A stretch of DNA of 64,000 nt, taken from Pyrocephalus nanus. Taxonomy: Eukaryota > Chordata > Aves > Passeriformes > Tyrannidae. The notes beneath the pieces are model-generated. The model was not told the DNA's origin and searched no databases. It was given only the letters and a program-made list of their open reading frames with translations. This document shows, in pieces, positions 50,101-63,258 of this stretch. Each line of letters opens with the position of its first letter. The first letter of the stretch is position 1. The translations under genes and the position numbers were made by a program. The stretch spans positions 6,109,001 through 6,173,000 of the forward strand of contig CM076275.1 of the NCBI GenBank assembly GCA_038380795.1. Direction: 5' to 3'.

Positions 50101-50708
50101 CATAATGAAGAGCTACAGGTATTTTTTTTAACTACAATTGCTCGCTGTGTGGCCTTTGATGTTACCTATTTTAACAAGGTTCAAACTCCACTTAGGGCCC
50201 CATGAGCAGGAAATAAACACAGCCCTTCATGCTGCAGCTGGAATTTTCTGTATGAAACTGCCTTGAAAACAACCTCACAAGGCAAGACAGCATTAGCCTT
50301 ATTTCAAAATTAAGATTAATGCTGTAGGGAAATCCCCCAAATTCAAGGGCTTCATATCTCTGCAGACCTAACTGTCCACCTTTATCCAGGTCCTCTGGTG
50401 ATTTGTGTTCAAAGCCCAGCTGCCTTCACTTCTGCCTGCAGAACTGATCCCCCTGACTTTGTGTGTTGCTAAGTGTCATTGACCATTAACAGTCTCCACT
50501 TCTCATGGAATTTCTGGGTCTGACTTTGGCCAGGTAGACTAGATCAGGTCAGCACTGGGTTGATAAGTCCTGAAAGTCGCTGGATTTTTTTCAGGTACTT
50601 TGCATCAGTCTGGGGAGTAAAGAATGAACTAAGTTACTTGATGGTAATTAGTATGGAAGTGCTGGTGTTTTTCAGCAGCTCCTTTTGACTTGCTCTGTCT
50701 GTGTCCAG
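47171..50708 (+). other. GALNT10: GALNT10 intron 3 (3,538 nt)
   Basis: No gene or large repeat was recognised. A G+C-richer patch near 49,540-49,970 gives a 141-codon open frame on the - strand (49,541-49,966) that resembles no known family and is taken as chance. The 3' end has a good pyrimidine tract (TTGCTCTGTCTGTGTCCAG) before exon 4. Confidence 0.92.
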
Positions 50709-50875
50709 CTGCAAAAATAAGCTGTACCTGGAGAAGCTTCCGAACACGAGTGTGATAATTCCGTTCCACAACGAAGGATGGTCCTCTCTGCTCCGGACAG
50801 TGCACAGTGTCCTCAACCGCTCCCCTCCTGAGCTGATAGCAGAGATAGTGCTGGTGGATGACTTCAGTGACAGAG
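50709..50875 (+). CDS. GALNT10: GALNT10 exon 4: start of GT-A catalytic domain
   Basis: The exon completes Asn138 and encodes residues 139-193 plus the first base of the next codon. The acceptor is GTCCAG|C and the donor is AGAG|GTATGG. The peptide begins [14 protein letters not shown] and continues with [20 protein letters not shown] and LVDDFSDR. In glycosyltransferase family 27 the [15 protein letters not shown] strand-helix unit opens the Rossmann-like nucleotide-binding half, and LVDDFSD supplies the second strand with acidic residues near the UDP site. Cys139 is a conserved family cysteine. Sequons occur at Asn150 (NTS) and Asn174 (NRSP, where the following Pro makes use unlikely). The expected continuation begins Glu-His-Leu, needing two further bases from exon 5, which was not found in the window. 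Confidence 0.98.
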
Positions 50876-52461
50876 GTATGGTGGTTTCTGTGTGACAGCA
50901 CCGTGTTTCCCTGCCTAAGGGATTGATGAACTTGCAAATATGTATATAATGACTTAAGGTTTTTCACTCAGGTGAATCACGCTCTAGTACATTTGAAAGC
51001 AAAAAACACCTCATGTTCCGTATTCAGGGTGTGCTGGTTTAGCTGTTGCTGACGTGGGCTGTCCTGTGATGTGAAGGGTGGTGTGAAGAAAATGGGGAAG
51101 CTGATTTTAATATTCTGCTAAGGGCCTGCGTAGCCCTTAGCATTAACTCCAGGGTTAAATGTATGATGCTTGGAATAACAAAATAAGTGAGCTGTTCCCT
51201 CCTCTTCTTAAACTTCACTCCTTATTTTGTACTGTGCTGCCTAAAGTAGTCACTTTGAATTGGGTTGAAGTGCCTAAATGCAAAGGGCTGGAGATGCTGG
51301 CACAACTCATCACCACAAAGGGAACAACCACTTGTCATTGCAGCAGCAATGTGTGCGTGTGGTTACTGAATCTACTTGTTCTGTAGCAGAAAGTCTAGAG
51401 ATCTTTTTTCTCTGAACTGTTTAAATGCTATGTGATCCAAATTAAGCTACACTTTGTCTTGTAGTTTGCACCCTTGCTGTGGTGGAAGAGGCAAGTGAAG
51501 GAACAGAGAATGCCTCTGTCATGTAGACATCACATAGCTGGAGAGATCCCATGGAAAGTCCTCCAAAGTAGCTGATGTTCTCTTGTGTTGAAGAGGATAC
51601 AGTAACTTTAAGGGGTTATGGTCAGATCTAGCAATTCTATTTTCTCCTTTAAAGTTACTAAGACTATTTAGTTTTATGAGCTGCAGAGTTCAAGCCGCTG
51701 GTATTACTCAACTGAGAGGAAAAAAAGCTCTCTGTACAGATACTAAAGGATACATCTCCAAAAAATCTGACACGTGGGAAGCTGCTAAATGAGCTTGGAA
51801 ACAAGCTTGTGCACATTCAGTGTTCTGACCTTTACTGACTTCCAAATAGGCACTACCCAAAGCTGTAGTGTTTGTTCCAAAGTACTTCTCTCATTAGTTT
51901 GGAAGCAAGGCATGCTGCTTTGAACAAATCAATTTTACATGAAATAGGTATTTCTTTAGAGGATTTTCAGGCTAAGCTGGGGAGAAGAAAAATCCACCCT
52001 CCTAACAAGGTCTCTTTATTGCTACTCAGTCTAGAAGCAAATTAGACAAGCTCATGCTGTAACCACAGCTAAATTGTACAAATGGGGTGCTTTTCAGAGA
52101 AGCAGAAATAATGAAATCTGGTTTCCTGTGGATCTGTTTTGCTTGTTCTCTAGATGTGCCCTTCCAGCCAGCCCTCCTGGCTCCCACCCCTGCTCCTCAT
52201 CAATCTGTACCTGTGCTGTTTGTCCAGCTTGCTCTTGCTGTTCCACCTGTCTCTGATAAGATACAGGTTCTTCTCTGTCGGTTTGCCCATCTTTCCTACA
52301 GAGGTTGCAAGAAGTAGCAGAGATCAATTTGTATGCAGCATCTGTTGATAGGTGTGTATAAAAGACTGCTGGTGCTGGACACTGAGCTAAATTGTCAAGG
52401 GAAGAGAATGACACTCAGGCAAAGAGAGTGCTAATAAAAACCTGCTGTGGGTTTTCTGGAT

Positions 52462-52526
52462 GTTTGGGTTGTGGTTTTGGTTTTTGGTTTTTTGTTTTGT
52501 TTTTTTTTGGTTGGTTTGTTTTTTTA
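52462..52526. repeat. T/G-rich low-complexity tract
   Basis: About 65 bases are built of T with interspersed G, in patterns such as GGTTTT and TTTGTTTTG. It is roughly complementary to the A/C-rich tract at 52,787-52,840. Confidence 0.85.
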
Positions 52527-52786
52527 AACAGTTGTTTCCCTGTTAGCACAGTTGATTTATGCACATTGGGACAATTACTGTTTAGGATGAAACATTTTTC
52601 CTCCAGTGCTGTCAGTTCTGTATCTGCATTTTTCTTGCTTAACCACACTGGGGTTGGCTTCCACATCCCTCACTGGGTTTAAATAGATCTTAGTCTTCAG
52701 AAGGCTGTTAAGTCCTCAAAACCTGATCATGACTTGAAAGGCTGATGGTTACAAATTTCTGGTTGTGATTTATCCATTGTATGTAT

Positions 52787-52840
52787 TAAAAATAATAAAA
52801 AACCCCAAACAACAAAACAAACACAAAACCCCAACAAACG
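52787..52840. repeat. A/C-rich low-complexity tract
   Basis: About 54 bases are of A with interspersed C, such as AACCCCAAACAACAAAAC and CAAAACCCCAACAAAC. It lies 260 bases downstream of a T/G-rich tract and could pair with it in the pre-mRNA. Confidence 0.85.
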
Positions 52841-55705
52841 CTTCAGCCCAATAACTGCAAATTGAAACTTTAATGCATCAAACTGAAATACATGAAGGGG
52901 CAGAAGTTCCAAGAAAACTTTTACTTTACATTTTATATGTTTGTAAAGGACACGTTCTTGGATTTGGACTGTTAGGTCACTGCTCTGTTTATCTGTTTCT
53001 TCTGATTAAACTGGACAGATAATAAAAACCCTGTGTGCAAGCTGATGATCATCACAGCTGTGCCACAGAACTGGTGAGCAGTAAAAAGAATGAGAAGAGA
53101 TTTCTTGATTATTTTTTTTTCTTTTCAAATCATAAATGATTGGTTCTCTGCATTTTCTGCAAAGTGGAATGCTGTGCTTCAGTTTCAAATGCTCGTCCTA
53201 CAAATTTGTAACAGCATCCTTCTTTTAAAATTATGGAATCACTGTTGGATGTAGTGATAGTAGAGGCCACATTTGACATCAGAGGGGCACAGTATGAACA
53301 GTAAATGTCATCTCCTTCCCCGAAGAGATCAGTAAATAGTCACCATAAACTCCAGTGAAAAGCCAAAGATGGAAAGGATAATCACTCAATAAAAACCTAT
53401 TATTAGGGTTTTTTTGTCGAGAGGTTACTCTGACAAGATAAAACATCAGATATCTCTGCTGTACCTGTGATGGCCTTTCACTCGAGGGTTGTCTAAACAG
53501 ATCTTTTAGCACTTTAATAACTCTTTAAAGAATAATCTTCATCAGCTTGGCCTTCCCTGGCAAGGAGGCTGTCTACACTCTCTTGTTCTGTGGGTGGTGA
53601 TGGTGCTGATCCATCAGCCTCTTTCATCCCTGTATCTCATACATGGATAATCTTTGCTTCACATGAAGTAAAGAGGACTTTGGTAATAATAGAAATAGTA
53701 AGTGTGGAAATCTGGCTACTGCACACACAACTGTTTTTCCTAACAGATGTTACTTTCATATGTTTTTCATCTGGTTTTAAGCTTGAGAATAAGGAATTTC
53801 TGGTGTGTCTATGAAGAGGGTTGAGAAGTTGGCTAACAAAGTGGCAGGAGAGTGAAGACAGATTTCTGGGTTAGTTGGTGGCTGCTGTGGTCTGCAGCAA
53901 ACCTGGGGGGCAGCTGTGTGGCTTTGTATTATTGGAGATCATGGACAGATGAATCATCATCTGGAAGTGTCAGCAGCCATTTATTTCTTAATTTGTTTGA
54001 GAGAGACAACTCTGTGACCTTTAGCAATAAACATTTTTCATCCAAAAAATGCTGTCCTGATGACAGCAGATCTTAACAGCGAGCAGCAAAAGCTTTACGG
54101 GTCATGTTTTTGAAACATTTCCTTTGCTTTGTATCTGAAAAGTCAAAATGTGCTGGAAGAACTTGCTGTCTGGAATTTTTTTTTGATGTTTTTTGCCTGC
54201 CTGCAGTACAATGCAAATGATCAAAATTAAAAAAAAATAAAAAAGCACTGGAGCCTTACTTCACACAAATTTCATGCTGGATTCTGTGTCAGCCAGAGCC
54301 CTGGGAAAGGCTGTCCATGGGGTCAGTCGGTGTGGTGGGAGGATCCCTTTGCCTTGAGGTGCAGATTGTGTTGCCACCTCCAGCAGCTCTTTCCTGACAC
54401 TTGAATCTTCCTCTGGGGGGGGTTGCCTTGGTGGGTTGGGTTGACTTAAAAGAAGCTGCTTTCCAGCATGTGCCATTGGTCACAACAGAGTGAATATTGC
54501 AGGGCTGTTTTTACTTTCTCTATTAGTAGTCTCTGTTACCAGTGCAGCATTCCCATTAGGACTGTTTTTTCCCCACAAACTTACTTGAGATAGAAGATGA
54601 TGATAGAAGAGCTTTCTTCCCATTTCAAAACATTTGAAGGGTTTTAATGTGCAGAAGAATATAGGTTATGTTGAAGAGGGAGGCACCAATTCAGCAGACT
54701 GCTATTGAGGGAGCGTTGGCTGCTTCTTACTGCATGGTACAGAGAACTGCTAGAGCCCTACAGACTGACCTCCATGGATTTGATTAACCTCAGCCATTGC
54801 AGACTGGTCCAAAGTAGTGCCTGTCCTTCTGGATAAGCGGAAATCAGAATGCAATACGTGAGAATTATGACTTTAGAATTCCTGATCATAAAACCTCTTA
54901 GCTGTGACAGTCCTGTGTGGATTTGTGCCATCACTTTTAATTTCTATAGCTATTCTTTAGGTCTGATCTCAGTTAAATTAAGCCTTTTCATATGCTGGCT
55001 TGCAGGGTACTAATTATATCCCTCTGAGCCTGTTGTTGCCAGAATGGCCCTAAGTAAACTAAAATGTTTTTTCCATGTATATCTGTTTTCTCCTGGGGAC
55101 TGTCATGTGAAATTTGTTTGCTCTTTGATTATCTAATTACCATGCTGCTGAGTGGGAAGTGGGTTCTATTATACCACACAAATGGGAGGAGGAGAAGAGA
55201 AATGGAATTGCAGGTCAGTTTGTAACACTGCAGGGTTTTTCTGTCAGCTCTGATGGCATTCTGTTATTGATAGCAGGCAACGAGTAACAGATGGGCAGTT
55301 CATGGTTCTTCGGGGTCTGCTTCAGTCCCTAGACCTGCTGTCTGAATTGGCTGTGGTGAGAAATGGAGCTGTTCAGCTCTAGTGTCTGTCTTGTACAAAA
55401 TGAATTGTTGGTCTGCACCTAATTCTTGTAGCTTGTGAACACCTGTGCTGTGTAAGCTGTCTGTGTCTGCATGAACAAATGTAAAGCTGTCCTCTGTCTC
55501 TCACTAACAAATGAACAGCCTTAAGCTGAGGGAACGGCACATTTTGCTCTTTGCAGGATGCTTGTCAGAATGTTCTTTGCTTTTCACCTGGTGCACATTT
55601 GGTAGCTCTGTACAGCAGTGGCACATCAAGTACTACTGGTGAAAGGCAGAAGGCAAACTCTTTTTTGGAGGAGACGTCTCAGGTACAGGTTGGACTGGAA
55701 CATGA

Positions 55706-55910
55706 ACAGAATCACAAATAGTTGAGGTTGGAAAGGACATCTGGAGATCATCTAACCCAACCCCTCAGCTCAGCTACAGCAGGTTTATCCAGATCTTATT
55801 TATTCACTCAAGTTAAATCTCCAAGGATGGAGACTCCATAATGTCTCTGGGGACTCTGTTCTCCTGTTCAATCACTCTTTCAATGACTTAGTTTAAGAAA
55901 AAAACATATA
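55706..55910 (-). mobile_element. CR1-type LINE, 3' fragment
   Basis: The + strand shows ACAGAATCACAAATAGTTG, GGTTGGAAAGGACATCTGG, AGATCATCTAACCCAACCCC, then CTCCAAGGATGGAGACTCCA and a degraded CTCTGGG...CTGTTC...CAATCACTCTTTC. This is the reverse complement of a CR1 3' region, so the insertion is on the - strand. About 200 bases are recognisable, and the copy is 5'-truncated and diverged. The subfamily differs from those at 2,736 and 63,259, as its middle part has the GGATGGAGACTCCA cassette. Confidence 0.88.
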
Positions 55911-58900
55911 GACATTTTAAGCTTCCTGTGTGCTGGAAGGCTGGGACTTGATTGTTGAATGACATTTAAAAGAAACAGCTGGCCATGTACTCATAACTGT
56001 GTGTAGAGAGGAAAGGGTACACACCCCACACAGGGGCTCAGAAAGTACTTTGGGTTTATCTTATTTCATGGCTTAGCTTGGCAGATATTAGTGATCATGG
56101 CTAAGTGTTTAAATTTCACATAGAAGTCACGTTTCAGCATTCAGTTATTTGCATATTGAGTGACAGCCCGTTCTTACTCATTTTTAAGATTACTTTGGTA
56201 TAAATGACAGTGTTTTAGAACAAATGTTGTCCCTTGTTGAAGAAGAGAACCGCAGCATCAGTCATCTCCAAAGCATGAGTTACATGCAAAGCACTGTGTT
56301 GGTACAATAATAAAGCTGAATGTGGCAGCACTGAAAATACTGCAGTCTCCAAACATCAGGATTGTTCTGGAAGTGTTAACCCAGCAGGGCTCTCTGCCTT
56401 ATGGCACTGTGTGTCTGCACAGTGGCAATACGTGAAAACTGAGTGTTCCTTCTTAGGGTAACCCGTCAAAATCTGCACCTGTGACTGGAAGGTAATGGCA
56501 GCTTCAACCCAAGTAGTTGAATATATTTAACCCAATGTAACAATGACATTTGCAAAGTGAACCTCCTGGCTTTTACATTAAATACTGTCTGTTTTAGGGA
56601 GTGGTTGTCTGGGAGGCTCTGCAAATGAATACTTGGCTGCAGTTGATTTCAAGGAGACAATTTTGTTCTGGGTAATGTGTATGGGATCTCATTTTCCCTT
56701 GGGTGGTCATTAGGGAGGTTATGGATTTCAGCTTCATCTTTCTTCCATGACTGCCCTGTTACCTTGAGCCTTATCTTAATCTGCTAAAACTTTATTTAGC
56801 ATTCTATTTTATTTATTTGTCCAGCCATTTTAAAATTTTCCTTATTCTTTCCCTACTTTTACTTCCTTTATCTTGGCTGTGTGTGTTCAGCAGGACTTTG
56901 TGCAGTCAGAATTAGAGCTGCTCTTTGGGGAACAGCAGAGCATTGTGAGCCCAAAATCTGGCGTGTGGCCACTGCTCATCTTTGAAAAGGCAGCCAGAGG
57001 CTTTTAGGCCTTTTAATGGAGGAGTCCAAGGAGTGTTACCTAAGGAGTGTCATTTCAGCCTTGAGTTTTGACCAACATATTCTGCTTTGCTTGTCTTCTC
57101 CCCTCGTGCAGGGCCCATCAGCTTCCTTTGCTTTGCACCTTGTGCCATCAAAACTCTCCGTGTTTGGCTTGGACATTCACTGGCACAGGAGTTTTGGAGC
57201 CCAACTGTTCCCGAGTGTCAGAGGGAGACACAGCCAAATCCCCCTTCTTCCCTTTACAGATAAATCCCTGTGGCATTTTAAACCTCTCTTGATGTGGCAG
57301 TGCAAGTAATTCTGGAGGTATGGGATAATCTGAATGGAAAAACAAATGTGAGTAAGGCAACTTGGCTGAACCACGAGCAGCGTAATTTGGTCTGCAGGGC
57401 AGAAGTCACTAAGTAGTGGAGTGAGGGAGAAGGCAAGGGGTGATTAATGTGTCATTTGGTGCAGCATCAGGTATGTAGCAAATACAGCTCTGTTCCATTA
57501 ACCACGTCTGCCAGGCCTTAATTGAAAGAAATCATGTTCTGAGTATCTGAAATAGAAAAAGGTTTAATACTTGAATTCTTTTTGATCTTTAAATGGACCA
57601 GTAAAGGATTTATGCATCTAAAGAGATTATCTTTTCATCTTTAGGCACATGCACTATAAAAGTAATTTTTTTTTCTCTTAAATGCGATAAGTGCATCTGG
57701 TTAGTACATCTCAGAATACGGAGTGGCTGTGCTTAGAACAAAGTGATGAGAGCATTTCTTGCTGAATTATCAATATGATTCTTTTAAAGATTTTTAGCAT
57801 ATTTAGAAAAGAAGAGAAAGCCAAGCTCTTTGGGGGCAGCTATGCTTTTCCACAACCTTTTATTAAGTGTTGCTCTCAAGGTCTCTCATAGAAGTTGTGG
57901 TAACTATTGTCACAAACAACTGATAAAAAGATTATTTTTGTGAATTATGTCAAAGAATAAAGAGGCTTTTTCCTTGCTAGGGTGTAGGAGTCAATTTGTG
58001 TACCCACCAGTACTCCATTAGTGAGCCCTAAGTGGAGTAATAAAACAAAACCTAGTGCAGATGTCTGATTTTAGTTTATGAAAAGAGAGGAATTTTTTAT
58101 TCTCCCTTTCTGGCAGTCTCTTGTGGGTGTGGGATACTTTAGATAACAGTGACAGAGCTTGTTTGGATCAGAGTGAGATGTGGATGAGATTCAATTTTAT
58201 GTTTTCCTTTTGTAAGTGTTCATTTTGAGTGCGTCTTTACTGTCTGTACTCACACATACCCTTCATAAAGGGACATCTAAAACCTGCACTGTTCATTAGG
58301 CAATGGCTGGAGAGCATTAAAAGTTTATTCTCTAGTGTTTTAAGAGACCTGAGGGCCCACTGTAATTGTTTACTGCAGCTTTGTTTGTGACAGCCTAAAT
58401 TAACTAAGCAGTTTACTTTTCATCATCTTGTATTTATTTCTGTAAGATCAGTTGCTATGGCTGAAGGATCCTTCTAGAAAGGAGATGAGGTGCTTTAAAA
58501 GGTCCGATTTACTGTGACCTCTTTCTTAGCTAATTATTGTGTAGTGAAGGATGTCTGGCAGTCTAAAGTTTAAAAAAAAATAAATAATTGAAGAGCAGAG
58601 TTTCCATTACAGCTCATTAAATAAATCCGAGTGCATTGCTTGCTACTAAGAAACCTTATGCATGTAGCTTCTGTTAGAGAAACTTTGCAGGAAAATAGCT
58701 TTAATTTTATTCTCCTCACCTTGAAGTACATGTCCTCATCTGCTAGGAGTCGAAAAATCTAGATATCTGCCAGCTGCAGTGCAAATCAGCATTTTAATGC
58801 TTTACAGCTGCTTCTCTGTAGAAGTTAATTAGAAATGTGATTCAAACACCCTCTGCCAGTGCTCATATATGGTATCTATTACTGGTAATCATAGTTCCCG

Positions 58901-60067
58901 CTATTTCAACCTGCATTTGGGGGTGGTATTAACAAAGCAGCTGTTCCACATAGGGACTTTAATAAAGGTGGAAACTTCTTCACTTTGAGAAAATTGGAAG
59001 GTAATGCTGCTGCAATTGAAAAAGAAAAGTGGATAATTTAAACCACATTCCTTATCTAGTTTTAGCTGCAGTGATGGTTTCTTAGTGAAGAACTGCCACA
59101 CCATCCTGTCACTGTAGAATTGATTCCCAAGTGCCATGAGGGCCATTGTTGCCTGTTACAGGGATGCTCCAATGGAATGTGGTAGTTCCCTGTGCTGAAC
59201 AGTGGCAGCCAAGGCTCAGGATTTAAAAGCAGGTACCTTCAGCTTTCAGTCCTGCCCTCCCTGATGCCATCCAGCCAAAATGAATGCATCAGTTGAGGAC
59301 TGTATTGCCCATGGGATGGCTTAGTTTTGGTATCAGCACAGCTGTGAACAGACCTGAATTTGTGCTTCAGGATTTAATAGATTTATTGACCTTTCTAGCA
59401 GATGTCACGGACTTATTGTGATAGCTGCATTTCTCCTAAGTAAACGAGAGTGTTGGGAAATGGTGGTGAGGAGGTCTAGAAGAAAAGTGGAGTGTAAGTT
59501 TATAAAATATACTTCTGACATGCCAGAGTTTGTTGCTACATGTCAAATGTGTGTATTTTACCTGCAGCTGTATTGGTAATTTTCATTTGCTAAGTGCCAA
59601 ATACTTTGTTTTCTGTTCTCTGACATACAGGCTACAAGACCAACATGTTTTTGCTTTGTCATTCATGGTTTTTAATGTATCAGCATTATTGTAGGACTGA
59701 AGTATTATCAGTTAGTTTTCCAATATTCTTCTATTTGGCTGCAACCCCAGAGCAAAAACTTTGTAGGCTTCATAGTTGTTCTTCCTCACTTAGACACCTG
59801 AGATCAGAGCCTTTGGGATCCAAAGGGGTGCATTCCTACCAAATCAAAGCCACTTTCAAGTGGGTTACATCTTGGACTTAACAGACTGATCTCTAACAAG
59901 ACAAAAGTCTGGAGCAGAATTCTCTGTCAATTCTTGTGCTCCTTCTGGAATATTTCTTGTTTTGATGGTTTGCACAGAGCAAATACTTTCAGGCCAAGAA
60001 GTTCTTTGCCTTTATCAGCATTACTCATACACAAAGCCAAATCTCTGAGGACTGGTTTGTTTTGAGG

Positions 60068-60104
60068 TCTTTTTTTTTTTTTTTCCCCTTTCTTTTTTCC
60101 CCAG
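60068..60104 (+). other. Polypyrimidine tract ending in CAG (cryptic splice acceptor)
   Basis: An almost pure run of T and C from about 60,068 is followed by CCCCAG at 60,099-60,104, the textbook shape of a vertebrate 3' splice site. Spliced from exon 4 in the observed phase, it would read Arg-Ala-Lys-Leu-Ser-Asp-Phe and then a TAA stop. It is therefore not the missing exon 5. If used at all it would give a truncated product or a transcript destined for decay. Confidence 0.5.
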
Positions 60105-62130
60105 CAAAACTCAGTGACTTTTAAGGCTTTTATCTCGCAGCTTTGATACGTTCCAAAATACTTCAGTATGAAATGTCTTAACACTTCATCTGCCTGCATC
60201 TCTCCACATGATGGTAAGTTTTGTCTTGCTGTTGGTCGTAGGTTTTGGGTTCATGTCACGACACAGCAGGCAGTACGGAGCTCTATCCTGACACTCTCCC
60301 CAGTTCAGCTTCTGGAACAAACTTCCAAGATGCTTTTTCACCCCTGCTTGTCTCTCCAATGCTCAGAGAGCAGCTGAGGATGCAGGTTCATGGCAATTAA
60401 AGATTTTTAGAGTGCAGACATTCCCTTGGTTAAACAACTGGATAATCAAATCAACTGATGTGGCCTTAAGATGAGGGCACGGATTCCTCGGGCTGAAGGC
60501 AGTATTTGGGACAGTAATGCCCTTCCTGCCAGTCACCATGGCTACATCAAACTTGAGCTGAATATTAAGTGTACTGCAAGGAATTCACTCCTGTTTTAGC
60601 AGCTACAGAGGCTTTGTAGGCCAAAACCTACAGCTCTCCAGCGTCTGTGTCAGCACAGCAGCTCTGAGGTTAAAAGCAATCAGCAGGAAATGACTGAGAG
60701 TAACAAAATCACCTCTTTAGATGAAATGTAGTCAACAGAAGAGGGGGAAAAACCTAAGTGGGTGCTTTAATCTTGATACATATTTAATGAAATGGGAAGG
60801 CAGAAGAGTAAACTGATGAGAATAACTGTTTCCCCTGGGAAAGATGGGTTATGGCACAGGAGGAAAAACTGATATTGTGGGTTAGCCAGGGAGTCAGTGT
60901 GCAGGAATTAAGAATTGATGCACATACCACAGGTTGGTTGCATTGCTCCTGAGGAACAAAAGGTGCTTAAACCTTTACAGCATGAAGGAAGGATGAGTAA
61001 ATGGTTTTTTCTGGATTCCCTCTGAAACAGGCAGTTGGAATAGACTTCCTTTACAAATTACACTTTCCTGAGAGATTAAGAGGTTATGCTGTAGCTAAGA
61101 TGATTATTCCCTGTGTACTTCCCTACTAAACTTTCCCTGGGGTCTGGGTGTATTATGCTATTGCCAGTAAATGTGCATTTCCTCATTTTAAGATTACACC
61201 TTTGTCTCTGTATCTCCTGAAGCCATATCTGAGCAGGGTTTGGATGTCTGCTGTGGGGTGGAGGAAGCACTGAGAAAGTTCCTTTTGCAAACTAAAGTCA
61301 TTGATGGTACAGACAGGACAGCAGAAGTTTATCACAGCACACAGTGCAGGCTCACACCAGCGGTCTGTGTCCCAGAACTCAGTCTGGCTTATTTCTTGGG
61401 CTTATTTCACCTGAAATGGAAGCTTGGTTTTAAAATGTTGAGAAAGAGAACAAATTCAGTAAGATTTTCTAAAAACTCTTTTAATCTTCGTTAAAGTCTA
61501 AACCATGATGATGTATTAGCTATATTAGCCTTATCTATTATCTATGATATATATTGGTATATTACTAAGTGGGATGCCCCCAAGTTTTTGGTTGTAAAGA
61601 TGTGCTGAGACCCAACACTGGTGCAAAATGGGCAGTGGGAATTGGGCCCCTTCCACTTTTGGAGTCCACCAGAGAGCTGTAATCAGTGAAACAACAGATA
61701 TTGATTCTCTCCGTTCCCAGGCTTTTTCTTCTTTTTAAGAAGACTCAGCTTGGAAAGCTGTGATCAGCCTAATCAGTTTTCTGTTATTGAGACTGGTGCT
61801 CATTGTGCAATTTATTAAATCAATTTATTATCCTTCCAACCAGCTTCAGTGATCAGAGCACGAAAACATTGAAAGAAAATTAAAACTAGTGTAAGTGCTG
61901 CCTGTTTGGATAACAGCACATTTTGCTGTTTCGAAGGATTACTCATCTGCACCAAAACAGAGAGATAAGTTAATTTCAATGATTTAGAATTTTCTATTTC
62001 AGGGAGGCCTGGCTTGCACATTGTGATGGATTCAGGAAGAAGTATAATTCATTCTTAAATTGTTAAACAGCATGTTAGGGCTAAGTATTGAAGTAAAAAT
62101 AAATGCATTCATTTGTAATCTTAAACAAGC

Positions 62131-62143
62131 GTGTGTGTGTGTG
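62131..62143. repeat. (GT)6 microsatellite
   Basis: Six GT units plus a G lie in intron 4. The repeat is short and is listed for completeness. Confidence 0.85.
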
Positions 62144-63258
62144 GGAGGGTAGGGATGGGGCTCTGGGATAACCTGAAAATAAATGCCAGATGAACGGTGG
62201 CACTTCAGGTTTTGGTTTTGGAAAGCAGCCAAAATAACCTGCAAGGAAGGGAAACCAGCCCTGTCTACTTTAAAGGGAATTCTACAGATCCTCCAGTCCT
62301 CTCCTCCCATGCCATGTGCCCTTCAGCAGGAGGGGGAAAGTTCCCTGAATTCTGAGAGTGCAGTGGCTTTCCCATCTCAATAATGTCTTCAACCTTCTGG
62401 GTGTAAACTAAAGCAAAGCACCTCAGCAGGAGGCAGGATCCTGTAGGGCAGAGGGAACTGTGGTGTCACCAGGGGCATCTGAGTAACGTGGGAAGGTGTC
62501 TGGGAATGTTTCCGATTTCTGCAGTGCTGTTCATTCTGGATTGGGTTGATGACACACATATGGCAAAGGGCTCTGGAGTTGCAGATGTGCTGTGCAGTGT
62601 AAAATTCAGAAACCAAAGCTGATAGTATCATATGAACCATGAAATGTTCCACCAGCAGGACAGGGGAAGTGTTTCATTCATAATTCTTTCCCAGGACATA
62701 AATCTCTAAAGGTTTCAAGTCCTGGCTGGTACTTAAAATAAGTTAATTTTTTTTTTCAGTGACAAATACTGGTACTCCCTTCCCTGCCAAATACTGCGGA
62801 GATGTTACAGGGACATACATAAAAAGATGTTATGTCTTGGTGTGTGATTTGGGGAAGAGAAAAGGGTACAAAACAGGCCAGGCTTCCTCTGTGAGCTGCG
62901 ACTACAGCAGCTGCAGCCGGTTGTAAAACCCGAGCCGTGTGAGCTCCAGGGAGTGAGGTTCCTTTGTACTGCAGAGCAGCTCTTGAGGCAAATAGCTGTT
63001 GAACTTTAAGGCGTGCAGGAAAGATGTTAGAAACTGGAGAACTGCTGGATCTCTTCCTCTGATTTCTGTGGGGAAATGCCTTTGGTCGGAGCCAAAGCAG
63101 TTCAAAGGAGGCTACAAACCTACTGGTGACTTTGCACAAGCCTCTGAGAAAGCGTGGCTGAGCTGATGGGATGTGGAAGAGGCAGGGGATGCTGTGTGGA
63201 GATGAGCTGTGTGGTTTGCTGTGAGGGGTGGATCGAGTTAACTGCTGCTTTTGACTCT

